In this document: positions 44,831-52,914 of the stretch, one piece after another
Layout of the letters: each line of letters opens with the position of its first letter
How positions within the stretch are numbered: the stretch's first letter is position 1
Origin: JAWKIW01 sp041394145
Lineage (GTDB): Bacteria; Actinomycetota; Acidimicrobiia; Acidimicrobiales; Acidimicrobilacustridaceae
Direction: 5' to 3'
DNA: 64,000 nt
NCBI GenBank assembly: GCA_041394145.1
Contig: JAWKIW010000010.1
Coordinates: 1 to 64,000, forward strand
Position numbers and translations under genes: made by a program
Notes under the pieces: generated by a model
Seen by the model: the letters and a program-made list of their open reading frames with translations, nothing else
Told to the model about the DNA's origin: nothing
The model's database searches: none

Positions 44831-46012
44831 ATGACGCTGGCCCATGACAGCGACATCTACTACGACCCCTACGACACCGAGATCGACGTCGACCCGTATC
44901 CCCTCTGGCGGCGGATGCGCGAGGAGACGCCGCTCTACCGCAACGAGAAGTTCGACTTCTGGGCGCTCAGCCGCTTCGACGACGTCGAGCGCTGCCTCGT
45001 CGACTGGGACACGTACCGCTCCGGGAAGGGCTCGATCCTCGAGCTGATCCGCGCCGACTGGGAGGTCCCGTCGGGGATCTTCATCTTCGAGGACCCGCCC
45101 CTGCACGACGTCCACCGGGGCGTGCTGTCGCGCGTGTTCACGCCCAAGAAGATGAACGCGATCGAGCCGCAGGTCCGGGCCTTCTGCGCTCGCACCCTCG
45201 ACCCGCTCGTGGGCAGCGGCGGGTTCGACTTCATCGCCGACCTGGGCGCCGAGATGCCGATGCGCGTGATCGGGATGCTCCTGGGCATCCCCGAGCAGGA
45301 CCAGCGCGACATCCGCGACCGCATGGGGGAGCTCATCAACGACGAGGCCGTCCGCGCCGAGGACATGGACGTCACCATGTTCGAGGACTACATCGAGTGG
45401 CGGGCCGAGCACCCCTCCGACGACCTGATGACCGAGCTGTTGAACGTGGAGTTCGAGGACGAGCTGGGCGAGCGGCGGAAGCTGACCCGCGACGAGGTCC
45501 TCACCTACGTGACCCTGCTGGCCGGGGCCGGCAACGAGACCACCACCCGGCTCATCGGTTGGACGGGCAAGGTGCTGGCCGATCACCCCGATCAGCGGCG
45601 CGAGCTGGTGGAGGACCGCTCCCTCGTCCCCAACGCCGTCGAGGAGATCCTCCGCTTCGAGGCACCCTCACCGGTGCAGGCCCGCTACGTCGCCCACGAC
45701 GTGGAGCACCACGGGCAGCGGATCGCCGAGGGCGAGGTGATGGTCCTCCTCAACGGGTCGGCCAACCGGGACGACCGGAAGTTCCCCGACGGCGACACCT
45801 TCGACATCCACCGCAAGATCGGCCACCACCTGTCGTTCGGGTACGGCATCCACTTCTGCCTGGGCGCGGCCCTGGCCCGCCTCGAGGGCCGGGTCGCGCT
45901 CGACGAGGTGCTCACGAGGTTCCCGGAGTGGGACGTCGACTGGACGAACGCCAAGCAGGCCCACACGTCGGTCGTCCGGGGGTGGGAGGCCCTGCCCGTC
46001 GTCACCCCGTGA
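44831..46012 (+). CDS. Cytochrome P450 monooxygenase (pair member 1)
   Basis: This is a 393-aa P450 with I-helix AGAGNETTT, ExxR EEILRFEAPS and heme loop FGYGIHFCLG, Cys343 being the iron ligand. It is about as long as and clearly paralogous to the P450 encoded at 47929 (same GNETTTRLIGWTGKVL and DPYDxDIxxDPYP blocks). The two flank a TetR gene and are convergent, as if duplicated and inverted. Homology suggests the CYP group used on terpenoids or steroid-like substrates, unproven. The transcript probably starts after TAGGAT (44729), leaving a leader of about 90 bases; motif copy F lies upstream. Confidence 0.92.
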   Translation: MTLAHDSDIYYDPYDTEIDVDPYPLWRRMREETPLYRNEKFDFWALSRFDDVERCLVDWDTYRSGKGSILELIRADWEVPSGIFIFEDPPLHDVHRGVLSRVFTPKKMNAIEPQVRAFCARTLDPLVGSGGFDFIADLGAEMPMRVIGMLLGIPEQDQRDIRDRMGELINDEAVRAEDMDVTMFEDYIEWRAEHPSDDLMTELLNVEFEDELGERRKLTRDEVLTYVTLLAGAGNETTTRLIGWTGKVLADHPDQRRELVEDRSLVPNAVEEILRFEAPSPVQARYVAHDVEHHGQRIAEGEVMVLLNGSANRDDRKFPDGDTFDIHRKIGHHLSFGYGIHFCLGAALARLEGRVALDEVLTRFPEWDVDWTNAKQAHTSVVRGWEALPVVTP

Positions 46013-46040
46013 GGGCCCGCGCCGTAGTGTGGCCGCCGCC

Positions 46041-46682
46041 ATGGCTCGCTCCCGACGCGCGGACGACGATCGAGGCACCGCCGACGAGCGACGCCGGACC
46101 TACGACAGCCCGGTCCGCCGCCAGCAGGCGGCCGACACCCACGAGCGGATCCTGACCGCCGGCTCGGCGCTGGCCCACGAGCTCCCGAGCTGGGACTGGC
46201 GCGAGCTGACGGTGCGGGCCGTCGCCGAGCGCGCCGGTGTCCACGAGCGCACCGTCTACCGCCACTTCGCCTCCGAGCGCGACCTGCACGACGCCGTGAT
46301 GCGCCGACTCGAGGAAGAGGCCGGCATCGACCTGCGGGGGCTCCGGCTCGAAGACCTCGCCGACGCCACCCGCGACGTCTTCCACTACCTCGCCTCGTTC
46401 CCCGTCACGCCGCGTCGCCCCCGCGACCCGACGTTCGCCGCCATCGACGACCGTCGTCGCACGGCGGTGCTCGACGCGGTGACCCGGCTCGCTCCCGACT
46501 GGCCCGAGGCCGACCGCCGGTCGGTCGCGGCCATCCTCGACCTGCTGTGGTGCATCCCGTCCTACGAGCGCCTGCTCACCGCGTGGGACCTCGACGCGAC
46601 CGGTGCCGCCCGGGCCGTCACGTGGGTGATCGACCTGCTCCAGGAGGCGGTGCACCAGGATCGTCGGCCCCCGGCTCCCTGA
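46041..46682 (+). CDS. TetR-family transcriptional regulator
   Basis: This is a 213-aa TetR. The HTH spans about residues 30-80 (ADTHERILTAGSALAHELP, then VRAVAERAGVHERTVYRHFASE). ATG 46041 is chosen: a TAGTGT box (46025-46030) lies 10 bases upstream, while a GTG at 46029 sits inside that box. It starts only 28 bases after the P450 stop at 46012 and lies between the two related P450 genes, so it is a candidate regulator of one or both. No clear operator resembles its own start region. Confidence 0.85.
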   Translation: MARSRRADDDRGTADERRRTYDSPVRRQQAADTHERILTAGSALAHELPSWDWRELTVRAVAERAGVHERTVYRHFASERDLHDAVMRRLEEEAGIDLRGLRLEDLADATRDVFHYLASFPVTPRRPRDPTFAAIDDRRRTAVLDAVTRLAPDWPEADRRSVAAILDLLWCIPSYERLLTAWDLDATGAARAVTWVIDLLQEAVHQDRRPPAP

Positions 46683-46732
46683 CCACGACCGGGGGGCCGT
46701 CGCCACCGCCGGCACCCCGGTGGGGGCCCGGG

Positions 46733-47929
46733 TCAGGGGACCACGACGGGCAGCGTGTCCCAGCCTCGCAGGGTCGACGTCGACGAGAGCACGCACCGCT
46801 CGACGTCGACCTCCCAGTCCGGGAAGCGGGTGAGCACCTCGTCGAGCGCGATCCGGCCCTCGAGGCGCGCCAGGGCGGCGCCGAGGCAGAAGTGGATGCC
46901 GTAGCCGAAGGTGAGGTGGTGGGCGATCTCGCGGTGGATGTCGAAGGCGTCGCCGTCGGGGAACACCCGGTCGTCACGGTTGCCCGCACCGACCAGCGCC
47001 AGGATGGCGCTGCCGGCGGGCACGGTGCCGCCGGCGATCTCGACGTCGCGGGTCACGTAGCGCCCGACGTGGGGCGCCGGTGGCTCGAAGCGCAGCAGCT
47101 CCTCGACGGCACCGGGGATGAGCGACCGGTCCCCCACCAGCTCGCGCCGCTGGTCGGGGTGCTCGCCGAGGACCTTGCCCGTCCAGCCGATGAGCCGGGT
47201 GGTGGTCTCGTTGCCGGCCCCGGCGATCACGTTGGTGTAGGTGAGGACCTCGCCGCGGCTCAGCCTCCTGATCTCGCCGTGCTCGTCCTCGAACTCGGCG
47301 TTGAGCAGGTCGGTCATCAGGTCGTCGGAGGGGTGCTCGGCCCGCCAGTCGACGTAGTCGGCGAACAGCTCCCCCGTGACGAAGCGCTCGGCGTCGAACT
47401 CCAGCTGCCCGCCGGCGCGCGTGCTCAGCGGCGCCGACCTGTCCCGCACGACCTCCAGGTCCGCCTCGGGGATCCCGAGCAGCATGCCGATCACCCGCAT
47501 CGGCATCTGGGCGCCGAGGTCGGCGATGAAGTCGAAGCCGTCGGCTCCGACCAGCGGGTCGAGGCTGCGGGCGCAGAACTCGCGGACCTGGGGCTCCAGG
47601 GCGTTCATCTTGCGCGGGGTGAACACGCGCGACAGCAGCGACCGGTGCGCGGTGTGCATCGGGGGGTCTTCGAAGATGAGCAGGCCCGGGGGCATGTCGA
47701 TGCCCGCCTTGATCAGCTCGAGGATGCCCCCCTTGGCCGACGAGAAGGTCGCCGCGTCGACCAGGACCCGCTCGACGTCGTCGAAGCGGCTGACCGCCCA
47801 GAAGTCGTAGGGCTCGTTGTAGTAGAGGGGCGCCTCCTCGCGGAGGCGCCGGAACGTCGGGTACGGGTCGGCGTGGATGTCGACGTCGTAGGGGTCGTAG
47901 GAGACCGCCCCGTCGTTCCCCCTCGTCAC
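46733..47929 (-). CDS. Cytochrome P450 monooxygenase (pair member 2)
   Basis: This is a 398-aa P450 with I-helix AGAGNETTT, ExxR EELLRFEPPA and heme loop FGYGIHFCLG, Cys348. It is a paralogue of the P450 at 44831 and is convergent with it across the TetR gene. The start is GTG at 47929 (or a later ATG is not available without truncating the first strand). Upstream (48017-48042) are two nested inverted repeats that probably form an operator. The next upstream gene, for the Cys-rich protein at 49228, is on the same strand with 162 bases between, so they may be separate units. Electron donor: ferredoxin at 41453, by inference. Confidence 0.9.
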   Translation of the reverse strand: MTRGNDGAVSYDPYDVDIHADPYPTFRRLREEAPLYYNEPYDFWAVSRFDDVERVLVDAATFSSAKGGILELIKAGIDMPPGLLIFEDPPMHTAHRSLLSRVFTPRKMNALEPQVREFCARSLDPLVGADGFDFIADLGAQMPMRVIGMLLGIPEADLEVVRDRSAPLSTRAGGQLEFDAERFVTGELFADYVDWRAEHPSDDLMTDLLNAEFEDEHGEIRRLSRGEVLTYTNVIAGAGNETTTRLIGWTGKVLGEHPDQRRELVGDRSLIPGAVEELLRFEPPAPHVGRYVTRDVEIAGGTVPAGSAILALVGAGNRDDRVFPDGDAFDIHREIAHHLTFGYGIHFCLGAALARLEGRIALDEVLTRFPDWEVDVERCVLSSTSTLRGWDTLPVVVP

Positions 47930-48016
47930 GATCCACCCCCGGGACGGCCGGAGCGACCCGCAGCCGTCGAACGTCCGCCGGCGTCACCGCGAGCACCGCG
48001 ATCCCACCGATCCGAA

Positions 48017-48042
48017 ATTGGTGTCACCATTCTGGCGCCAAT
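48017..48042. promoter_or_regulatory. Nested inverted repeats upstream of P450 gene
   Basis: ATTGG (48017-48021) and CCAAT (48038-48042) are inverted copies. Inside them GGTG-T-CACC (48020-48028) is a perfect palindrome. This lies about 90 bases upstream of the P450 start at 47929; a TetR-type operator is the likeliest reading. Confidence 0.4.
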
Positions 48043-48091
48043 AGCGGACGAGCGTCAACGGCGCCGTCTCGGCGGCGTGCCGTCGAGACGG

Positions 48092-49228
48092 TCAGGCGTC
48101 GGGCTTGGCCGTGATGGTCACGGGGACGTGCTCGGGATCGTCCTCGTCGCGCAGGCTGAACCGCCACTTGCAGCACACGTCGCCCGGATCCCGGCGCGGG
48201 GGGATGGCGAGGATGTCGACCTTCATGTTCGGGTTGTACATCTTCGTCGTCACGATCATCGACTTGGGGCAGGTCGAGTGGCAGTTCTTCTCGAGGATGT
48301 CGGGGCGTCCCATGGCCTCCCACTGGTCGACGGCCACGCACCGGTTGAAGGTCATGATCCCGACGTCGGGCTCGGGCATCTCGAAGGACAGGTCGAACGC
48401 CTTGCCCGGCAGCGCGGTGGCGTCGCACTGCAGGTCCTTCATCCACGCCTCGACGGAGTCGCCGGTGATGCCGAGGTGCTCGGCCTTCAGCCGCTTGGCG
48501 GCCGGGAGCACCGAGTCGCCCCACAGCGTGTACTGGATGTCGAACATGACGTCGAGCCCGTAGCGCACCGTGATCTGCGTCGCCCACGCCTCGATGCACT
48601 GCAGCAGGTACTCGTGGCTGCCGAGGAGCCAGGTCACCAGCTCGGGCTTGGACAGCTCGACGGTGTCCGGGCGGGGAGAGAACAGGCCCACGTACACGAC
48701 CCGGGTGTGCGCCCGCTCGGACTCGGGCACGGCCTGGTTCGGATCCTGGTACTGGACGCCCGCCGGCAGGAACTCGGCGCGCATCCGCGCCAGCTCGGGG
48801 ACGACCTGGTCGTTCCACGCCGCCCACTCGATCTCGGCCATGGTGGCGTCGCCGTAGCGCCGGGCGACCTCGGTGGCCCAGCCGTCGACGCACGCCTGCA
48901 GGTACGCCTCGCTCCAGGGGAGGAACCTGGTGGCGAGCGCCGCCCGCGAGAAGTCGGTGAAGCGGAGGTCCGGGCGGTAGGGACCGCTGTAGTCCTCCAG
49001 CTCGGCGCCCGAGTCGACGTCGAGCTCCTGACGGATGTCGAGGTCCTTCTTGGGGTACGTCACGGTGCCGTCGACCCGGGGGAACTTCGGGTAGTCCACC
49101 AGGTCGACACCGAGCATGAGCACGAAGTCGTCGGCCACCACGTCCTCGTCCAGGTGCGCTCCCGGCTTGCGGATCTCCAGGAAGTCGTCGAGCTGCGGGG
49201 CAGGGGTGGTCGGGGTGCCGTCGGCCAT
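48092..49228 (-). CDS. Conserved hypothetical protein with internal duplication and Cys-rich C-terminus
   Basis: This is a 378-aa soluble protein. Two similar blocks occur: YLQACVDGWATEVARRYG, ending NDQVVPELARMRAEFL (about residues 110-155), and YLLQCIEAWATQITVRYG, ending GDSVLPAAKRLKAEHLG (about 210-255). The C-terminal third holds CHSTCPKSM and DVCCKWRF, with NRCVAVDQW earlier: six Cys that could hold a metal. It may belong to the DUF6125 group, but I am not certain. No transmembrane helix. The start at 49228 is supported by a GAGGAGGCGATCCCC site. It is divergent from the TetR gene at 49294 with a near-perfect palindrome (49265-49280) between, so that TetR probably controls it. Confidence 0.72.
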   Translation of the reverse strand: MADGTPTTPAPQLDDFLEIRKPGAHLDEDVVADDFVLMLGVDLVDYPKFPRVDGTVTYPKKDLDIRQELDVDSGAELEDYSGPYRPDLRFTDFSRAALATRFLPWSEAYLQACVDGWATEVARRYGDATMAEIEWAAWNDQVVPELARMRAEFLPAGVQYQDPNQAVPESERAHTRVVYVGLFSPRPDTVELSKPELVTWLLGSHEYLLQCIEAWATQITVRYGLDVMFDIQYTLWGDSVLPAAKRLKAEHLGITGDSVEAWMKDLQCDATALPGKAFDLSFEMPEPDVGIMTFNRCVAVDQWEAMGRPDILEKNCHSTCPKSMIVTTKMYNPNMKVDILAIPPRRDPGDVCCKWRFSLRDEDDPEHVPVTITAKPDA

Positions 49229-49264
49229 GGGGATCGCCTCCTCCTTCTCGGTGCGGTGGCCAGA

Positions 49265-49280
49265 CTAGCCGATCGTCTAG
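49265..49280. promoter_or_regulatory. Near-perfect 16-base palindrome, TetR operator
   Basis: CTAGCCGATCGTCTAG matches its reverse complement at all but one pair. It sits between the divergent Cys-rich-protein gene (start 49228) and TetR gene (49294), the usual place for a shared operator. Confidence 0.55.
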
Positions 49281-49293
49281 CCTCGGCTCGGGG

Positions 49294-49955
49294 GTGGCGA
49301 CGCCGGCCGAGTACGGTCGGGTCGTGGTGCCGGCGCCTGCTCCCCTGCCCGACCCGCCGGCGTCGATCCGGGAGCGGGCCGGGCGGTACAGCGCCGTCCA
49401 GCGCCGCACGATCGACGCCGCCCTCGACCTGTTCGCCGACCACGGGGTCGGGGCACGTCGCTGCAGATGATCGCCGATGCCCTCGGCATCACGAAGGCCG
49501 CCGTCTACCACCAGTTCAAGACCAAGGACGCCATCGTCCTGGCCGTGCTCGAGGTGCACCTGTGCGACCTCGAGGCCGCGGTGGAGGCGGCCGAAGCCGA
49601 GGGTGGTGGCCGCCGGGCCCGAGCGGCGCTCCTCGACCGGGTGATCACGGCCGCGGTGCAGCAGCGGCGGGCCATCGGCACGCTGCAGAACGACCCCGTG
49701 CTGGTGCGCCTGCTCGGCGAGTACGAGCCGTCCCGCCGGCTGTGGTCGCGCCTGTTCGCCGCGCTCGTCGGCGCCGAGCCCGCCGGCGCCGAGCCCGTCG
49801 GCCACGAGCTCGATGATCGGGACCGGGTCGCGGCGGCGGCGCTGTCGGCGACGATCGGCTCGGTGGGCCACCCCTTCGTCGCCGGCATCGACGACGACAC
49901 CCTCCACGACGAGCTGCTGACCCTGGCCCGCCGAGTGGCCACGCTCCCCGGCTGA
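49294..49955 (+). pseudogene. TetR-family transcriptional regulator, one frameshift
   Basis: This is a TetR protein of about 220 aa. One frame reads VQRRTIDAALDLFADHGV. Near 49455 a missing G in a run of G shifts it, and the next frame continues with TSLQMIADALGITKAAVYHQF, completing the HTH, then a C-terminal ligand domain to 49955. Joined, the HTH reads GVGGTSLQMIADAL, as expected for TetR. An alternative start at GTG 49324 is possible. The break hits the HTH, so without repair no DNA binding would be expected. It lies next to the palindrome 49265-49280. The convergent ligase gene ends at 50003. Confidence 0.78.
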
Positions 49956-50002
49956 GGCACCGCCGGCAGCCGGCATCGCGGCCGTGCGGTGGTCGCGGCC
50001 CG

Positions 50003-51484
50003 TCAGCTCGGCGTGAGCAGCGAGGACAGCACGACCCGGCGGAGCAGCTTGCCCGTCTCGGTGTAGGGCAGCTCGTCGACGAAGGTCACCTCGTCGGGGG
50101 TCTTCGAGCCGCGCAGGCGCTGCCGGACGAAGTCCCTGATGCCGTCGGCGTCGGCGTCGGCGCCGTCCTCGAGCACGATCGCGGCGGCGATCCGCTGGCC
50201 CCACTCCTCGTCGGGCACGCCGACCACCGCGCACTGGGCCACGTCGGGATGATCGAGGAGCACCTCCTCGATCTCCGACGGAGCGATGTTCTCGCCCCCG
50301 CGGATGATGGTGTCGTCGCTGCGACCCTCGATGAACAGGTACCCCTCGTCGTCGACCCAGCCGCGGTCCCGTGTCGGGAACCAGCCCTCGGGATCCAACG
50401 AGGGGTCGAGCCCCCGGTACTCACCGGAGACCTGCTCGCCGCGCACCCAGATCTCGCCCGGTTGGCCGATCGCCACCGCGACGTCCCCCTCGCGCACCTG
50501 GACCTCGACCGTGGGCAGCACCCTGCCGACCGACGCCAGGCGCCCGACGGCCACGGGATCGCCCGAGCGCGCCGCCCGATGGTCGTCCGGTCCCAGCACG
50601 GCGATGGTCGAGCTGGTCTCGGTGAGCCCGTAGGCGTTGGTGAAGGCGACCTCGGGGAGCCGGTCCATGATCCGCTGCAGGACGGTGGACGGCGTCCGGG
50701 ATCCGCCGTAGGAGATGGCCCGCAACGAGGGCAGCCCGGCATCGTCGGCGTCGAGCACGTCGGCGATGCGAGCCAGCATCGTCGGCACCACCATGGCGTG
50801 GGTGACGCCCTCGCGACGCACGGTCGACACCCACTCCTCGGCCTCGAACTGGCGGAGGTAGACGATCCGCCGGCCCAGGTACAGGTTGCTCAGCAGGTTG
50901 GCCAGGCCGGCGACGTGGTACGGCGGCACGCTCACGAGCGCCGCCTCCTCGCGGTCCGCCGCGCCGAACTCGACCGTCCCGATCACGTAGGACGTGAGGT
51001 GGCGGTGGCGGAGCACCGCCGCCTTCGGCGCCGAGGTCGTGCCGCTGGTGTGCAGGAGGACGGCCGGGTGCTCGGCGTCGGCGGGGACCTCGCCCGCACC
51101 CGAGCCCTGGCGCGCCTGGGCGACGAGCCGGTCGCCCTCGAGCACCCGGTGGCCGCGTGCCGCCAGCGCGTCGACGCGGCCGCCCTCGGCGATGATCACG
51201 ACGTCACCGAGCGGGCCCAGGAGCTCGTCGAGCTGGTCGTCGCTCAGCCGGTAGTTCAGGGGCACGAACGGCGCCCCGACGGCGGCGGCCGCGAAGAGCC
51301 CGACGGGGAAGCCCAGCCCGTTGGTCCCGACGTAGGCGACCGCCGACGCCCCGTCGACGAGCTCGCCGGCGCGCCACACCGCCGAGAGCAGCTCGGCGGC
51401 GCTCAGCTGGTCGTCGCCCACCTGGAGGGCGACCTCGTCGCCGCCCCCGGCCGCGGCCATGTCGAGCAGGAGCAACAGGTTCAC
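50003..51484 (-). CDS. AMP-forming acyl-CoA synthetase/ligase
   Basis: This is a 493-aa ANL-superfamily enzyme. The P-loop-like motif is LLHTSGTTSAPKAAVL. The adenine-binding motif is NAYGLTETS. DRGWVDDEGYLFIEGRSDDTIIRGGENI covers the hinge, and the C-terminal Lys is in YTETGKLLRR. It activates a carboxylic acid to an acyl-CoA, the entry reaction of a degradation pathway; the acid is not known. The start is GTG 51484. The small gene at 51806 lies 13 bases upstream on the same strand, so the two form one unit transcribed away from the repeats at 51857-51893. It is probably coregulated with the crotonase at 51985. Confidence 0.9.
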   Translation of the reverse strand: MNLLLLLDMAAAGGGDEVALQVGDDQLSAAELLSAVWRAGELVDGASAVAYVGTNGLGFPVGLFAAAAVGAPFVPLNYRLSDDQLDELLGPLGDVVIIAEGGRVDALAARGHRVLEGDRLVAQARQGSGAGEVPADAEHPAVLLHTSGTTSAPKAAVLRHRHLTSYVIGTVEFGAADREEAALVSVPPYHVAGLANLLSNLYLGRRIVYLRQFEAEEWVSTVRREGVTHAMVVPTMLARIADVLDADDAGLPSLRAISYGGSRTPSTVLQRIMDRLPEVAFTNAYGLTETSSTIAVLGPDDHRAARSGDPVAVGRLASVGRVLPTVEVQVREGDVAVAIGQPGEIWVRGEQVSGEYRGLDPSLDPEGWFPTRDRGWVDDEGYLFIEGRSDDTIIRGGENIAPSEIEEVLLDHPDVAQCAVVGVPDEEWGQRIAAAIVLEDGADADADGIRDFVRQRLRGSKTPDEVTFVDELPYTETGKLLRRVVLSSLLTPS

Positions 51485-51497
51485 GACGGCGGTGCGA

Positions 51498-51806
51498 TCA
51501 GTCCGACGACGGCAGGGGCTTGGCACCCTTGACGGGCAGCACCCGCCCGTCCACCGTGAGCGCCCCGTCACCCGCGCGGCTGCACAGGACCTCGAGCCCG
51601 AGGTCCTCGTCCGCGTACCGCTTGCCGAGCAGCGGCCCCTCACCGAGCGACCCGTCGATGGTCGCGGCGGCATCGGCCGCCTCGCCCTCGGCGAGCATCG
51701 GCCACCCTCCGCACGCCAGCTCGACCTCGCCGGCCGGCGCCTTGACCACCACCACCTGCGCGTCGGACACCGCGCTGTTGAGCTTCAGACCGGGACGCAA
51801 CTGCAT
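51498..51806 (-). CDS. Small conserved hypothetical protein cotranscribed with acyl-CoA ligase
   Basis: This protein has 102 aa with an ATG at 51806 (MQLRPGLKLNSAVSDAQ). Only two features stand out: VVVVKAPAGEVELACGGWPM, an all-beta-looking strand pair with one Cys, and GKRYADEDLGLEVLCSRAG. There is no signal peptide. It lies 13 bases before the ligase gene, and similar small proteins sit beside acyl-CoA ligases in other actinobacteria by my recollection, so it may be a partner or carrier-like protein. Longer starts would run through the Thr/Val repeats of the operator region and look artificial. Confidence 0.6.
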   Translation of the reverse strand: MQLRPGLKLNSAVSDAQVVVVKAPAGEVELACGGWPMLAEGEAADAAATIDGSLGEGPLLGKRYADEDLGLEVLCSRAGDGALTVDGRVLPVKGAKPLPSSD

Positions 51807-51856
51807 GAGAACGCTCTGCCCCTCCTCGAACGGCGGGCCGGCGCCCGCTCGGTCGT

Positions 51857-51893
51857 CACCACCGGTGACACCACCGGTGACCCCACATGTGAC
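51857..51893. repeat. Three tandem 12-base repeats containing palindromes
   Basis: The 13-base unit CACCACCGGTGAC occurs at 51857-51869 and again at 51869-51881. A degenerate third copy (CCCCACATGTGAC, 10 of 13 matches) is at 51881-51893. Each carries an 8-base palindrome: CACCGGTG, CACCGGTG, CACATGTG. They lie between the divergent ligase-operon start (51806) and crotonase start (51985), and the last copy runs into motif copy A. This looks like a multi-site operator. Confidence 0.55.
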
Positions 51894-51906
51894 GCCGATG
51901 TTAGAC
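51890..51906 (+). promoter_or_regulatory. Shared regulatory motif, copy A (TGACG-CCGA-TGTTAGAC)
   Basis: TGACGCCGATGTTAGAC on the plus strand, upstream of the crotonase gene at 51985. A TATCGT -10 box follows at 51926-51931, so the motif covers the -35 region. It may also act on the divergent ligase operon. Confidence 0.55.
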
Positions 51907-51984
51907 CACAGAAGCCAGGGGACACTATCGTCGGCGGTGGGCGCGCTCCGGCCGAGATCCGCCCCTGACCCGAGGAGACGCCGC

Positions 51985-52892
51985 ATGGGCGACTACCGCT
52001 ACCTGCTGTACGAGCCCTTCGACGAGGGTCGGATCGTCCGGATCGTGCTGAACCGGCCCGAGGCCCGGAACGCGCAGAACCGGGGGATGCTCGTCGAGCT
52101 CCACGAGGCCTTCCTGCGGGCCGAGGCCGACGACGAGGTCCGGGTGGTCATCCTCGGCGGCGCCGGACCCCTGTTCTCCTCGGGGCACGACCTGGGCTCC
52201 AAGCAGATGATGGCCGAGGTGCTGCCGGGCCCGGACCAGCACCCCACCTACCAGGGCAACGGGGCCACCCGCACCGGCGCCGAGCGACTGATGCTGCAGG
52301 AGTGGCACCACTACTTCGAGAACACCCGCCGTTGGCGCAACCTGCGCAAGATCACGATCGGCCAGGCGCACGGCGACGTCTACGCGGCCGGGCTCATGCT
52401 GCTGTGGGCGTGCGACCTCATCGTCTGCGCCGACGACACGCACTTCGCCGACGTCGTCGGGACGCGGCTCGGCATGTGCGGCGTCGAGTACTTCGCCCAT
52501 CCTTGGGAGCTCGGCCCCCGCAAGGCGAAGGAGCTCCTGCTCACCGGTGACTCGCTGACCGCCGACGATGCCCACGCGCTCGGGATGGTCAGCAAGGTCT
52601 TCCCCGCCGCCGAGCTCCCCGACCTCACCCTCGAGTTCGCCCGCCGCATCGCCAGGCTGCCGACGATGTCGGCGCTGCTCATCAAGAGGCCGTGAACCAG
52701 ACGGTCGACAACATGGGCTTCTACAACGCGCTGAACGCCTGCTTCTCCCTCCACGAGCTCAACCACTCGCACTGGGCCCAGGTGAACGACGACGGGTTCC
52801 CCGTGGCCAAGGAGGACGCCGGCATCCCGAGCTGGAAGGACGCGCCGCCGGTGGTGCCTGCGGTCAAGGGCAAGGTGCGGGCCGACTCGTAG
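51985..52892 (+). pseudogene. Enoyl-CoA hydratase/isomerase family protein, one frameshift
   Basis: This is a crotonase of about 302 aa. The first part shows PLFSSGHDLGSKQM, QAHGDVYAAGLMLLWACDLIV and CGVEYFAHPWELGPRKAKEL. Near 52688 a missing G shifts the frame (LLIKEAVNQTVDN would read through), and the rest continues in the next frame as TVDNMGFYNALNACFSLHELN to the stop at 52892. The long C-terminus with HSHWAQVNDDGFPV is unusual for crotonases. ATG 51985 follows GAGGAGACGCCGC. Its promoter carries motif copy A and the tandem repeats. The tandem TetR gene follows after 22 bases and may be cotranscribed. Sequence error is likely. Confidence 0.82.
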
Positions 52893-52914
52893 CGCCGGCT
52901 CGCGAGATCTCCCG

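Noticed and set aside
46547..49816. A very long open frame (over 1000 codons) on the plus strand opposite the P450 and Cys-rich protein genes
   Set aside because: The encoded sequence is low-complexity Arg/Gly/Val/His without family features, while the opposite strand carries clear P450 and other conserved motifs. It is a GC-driven shadow frame.
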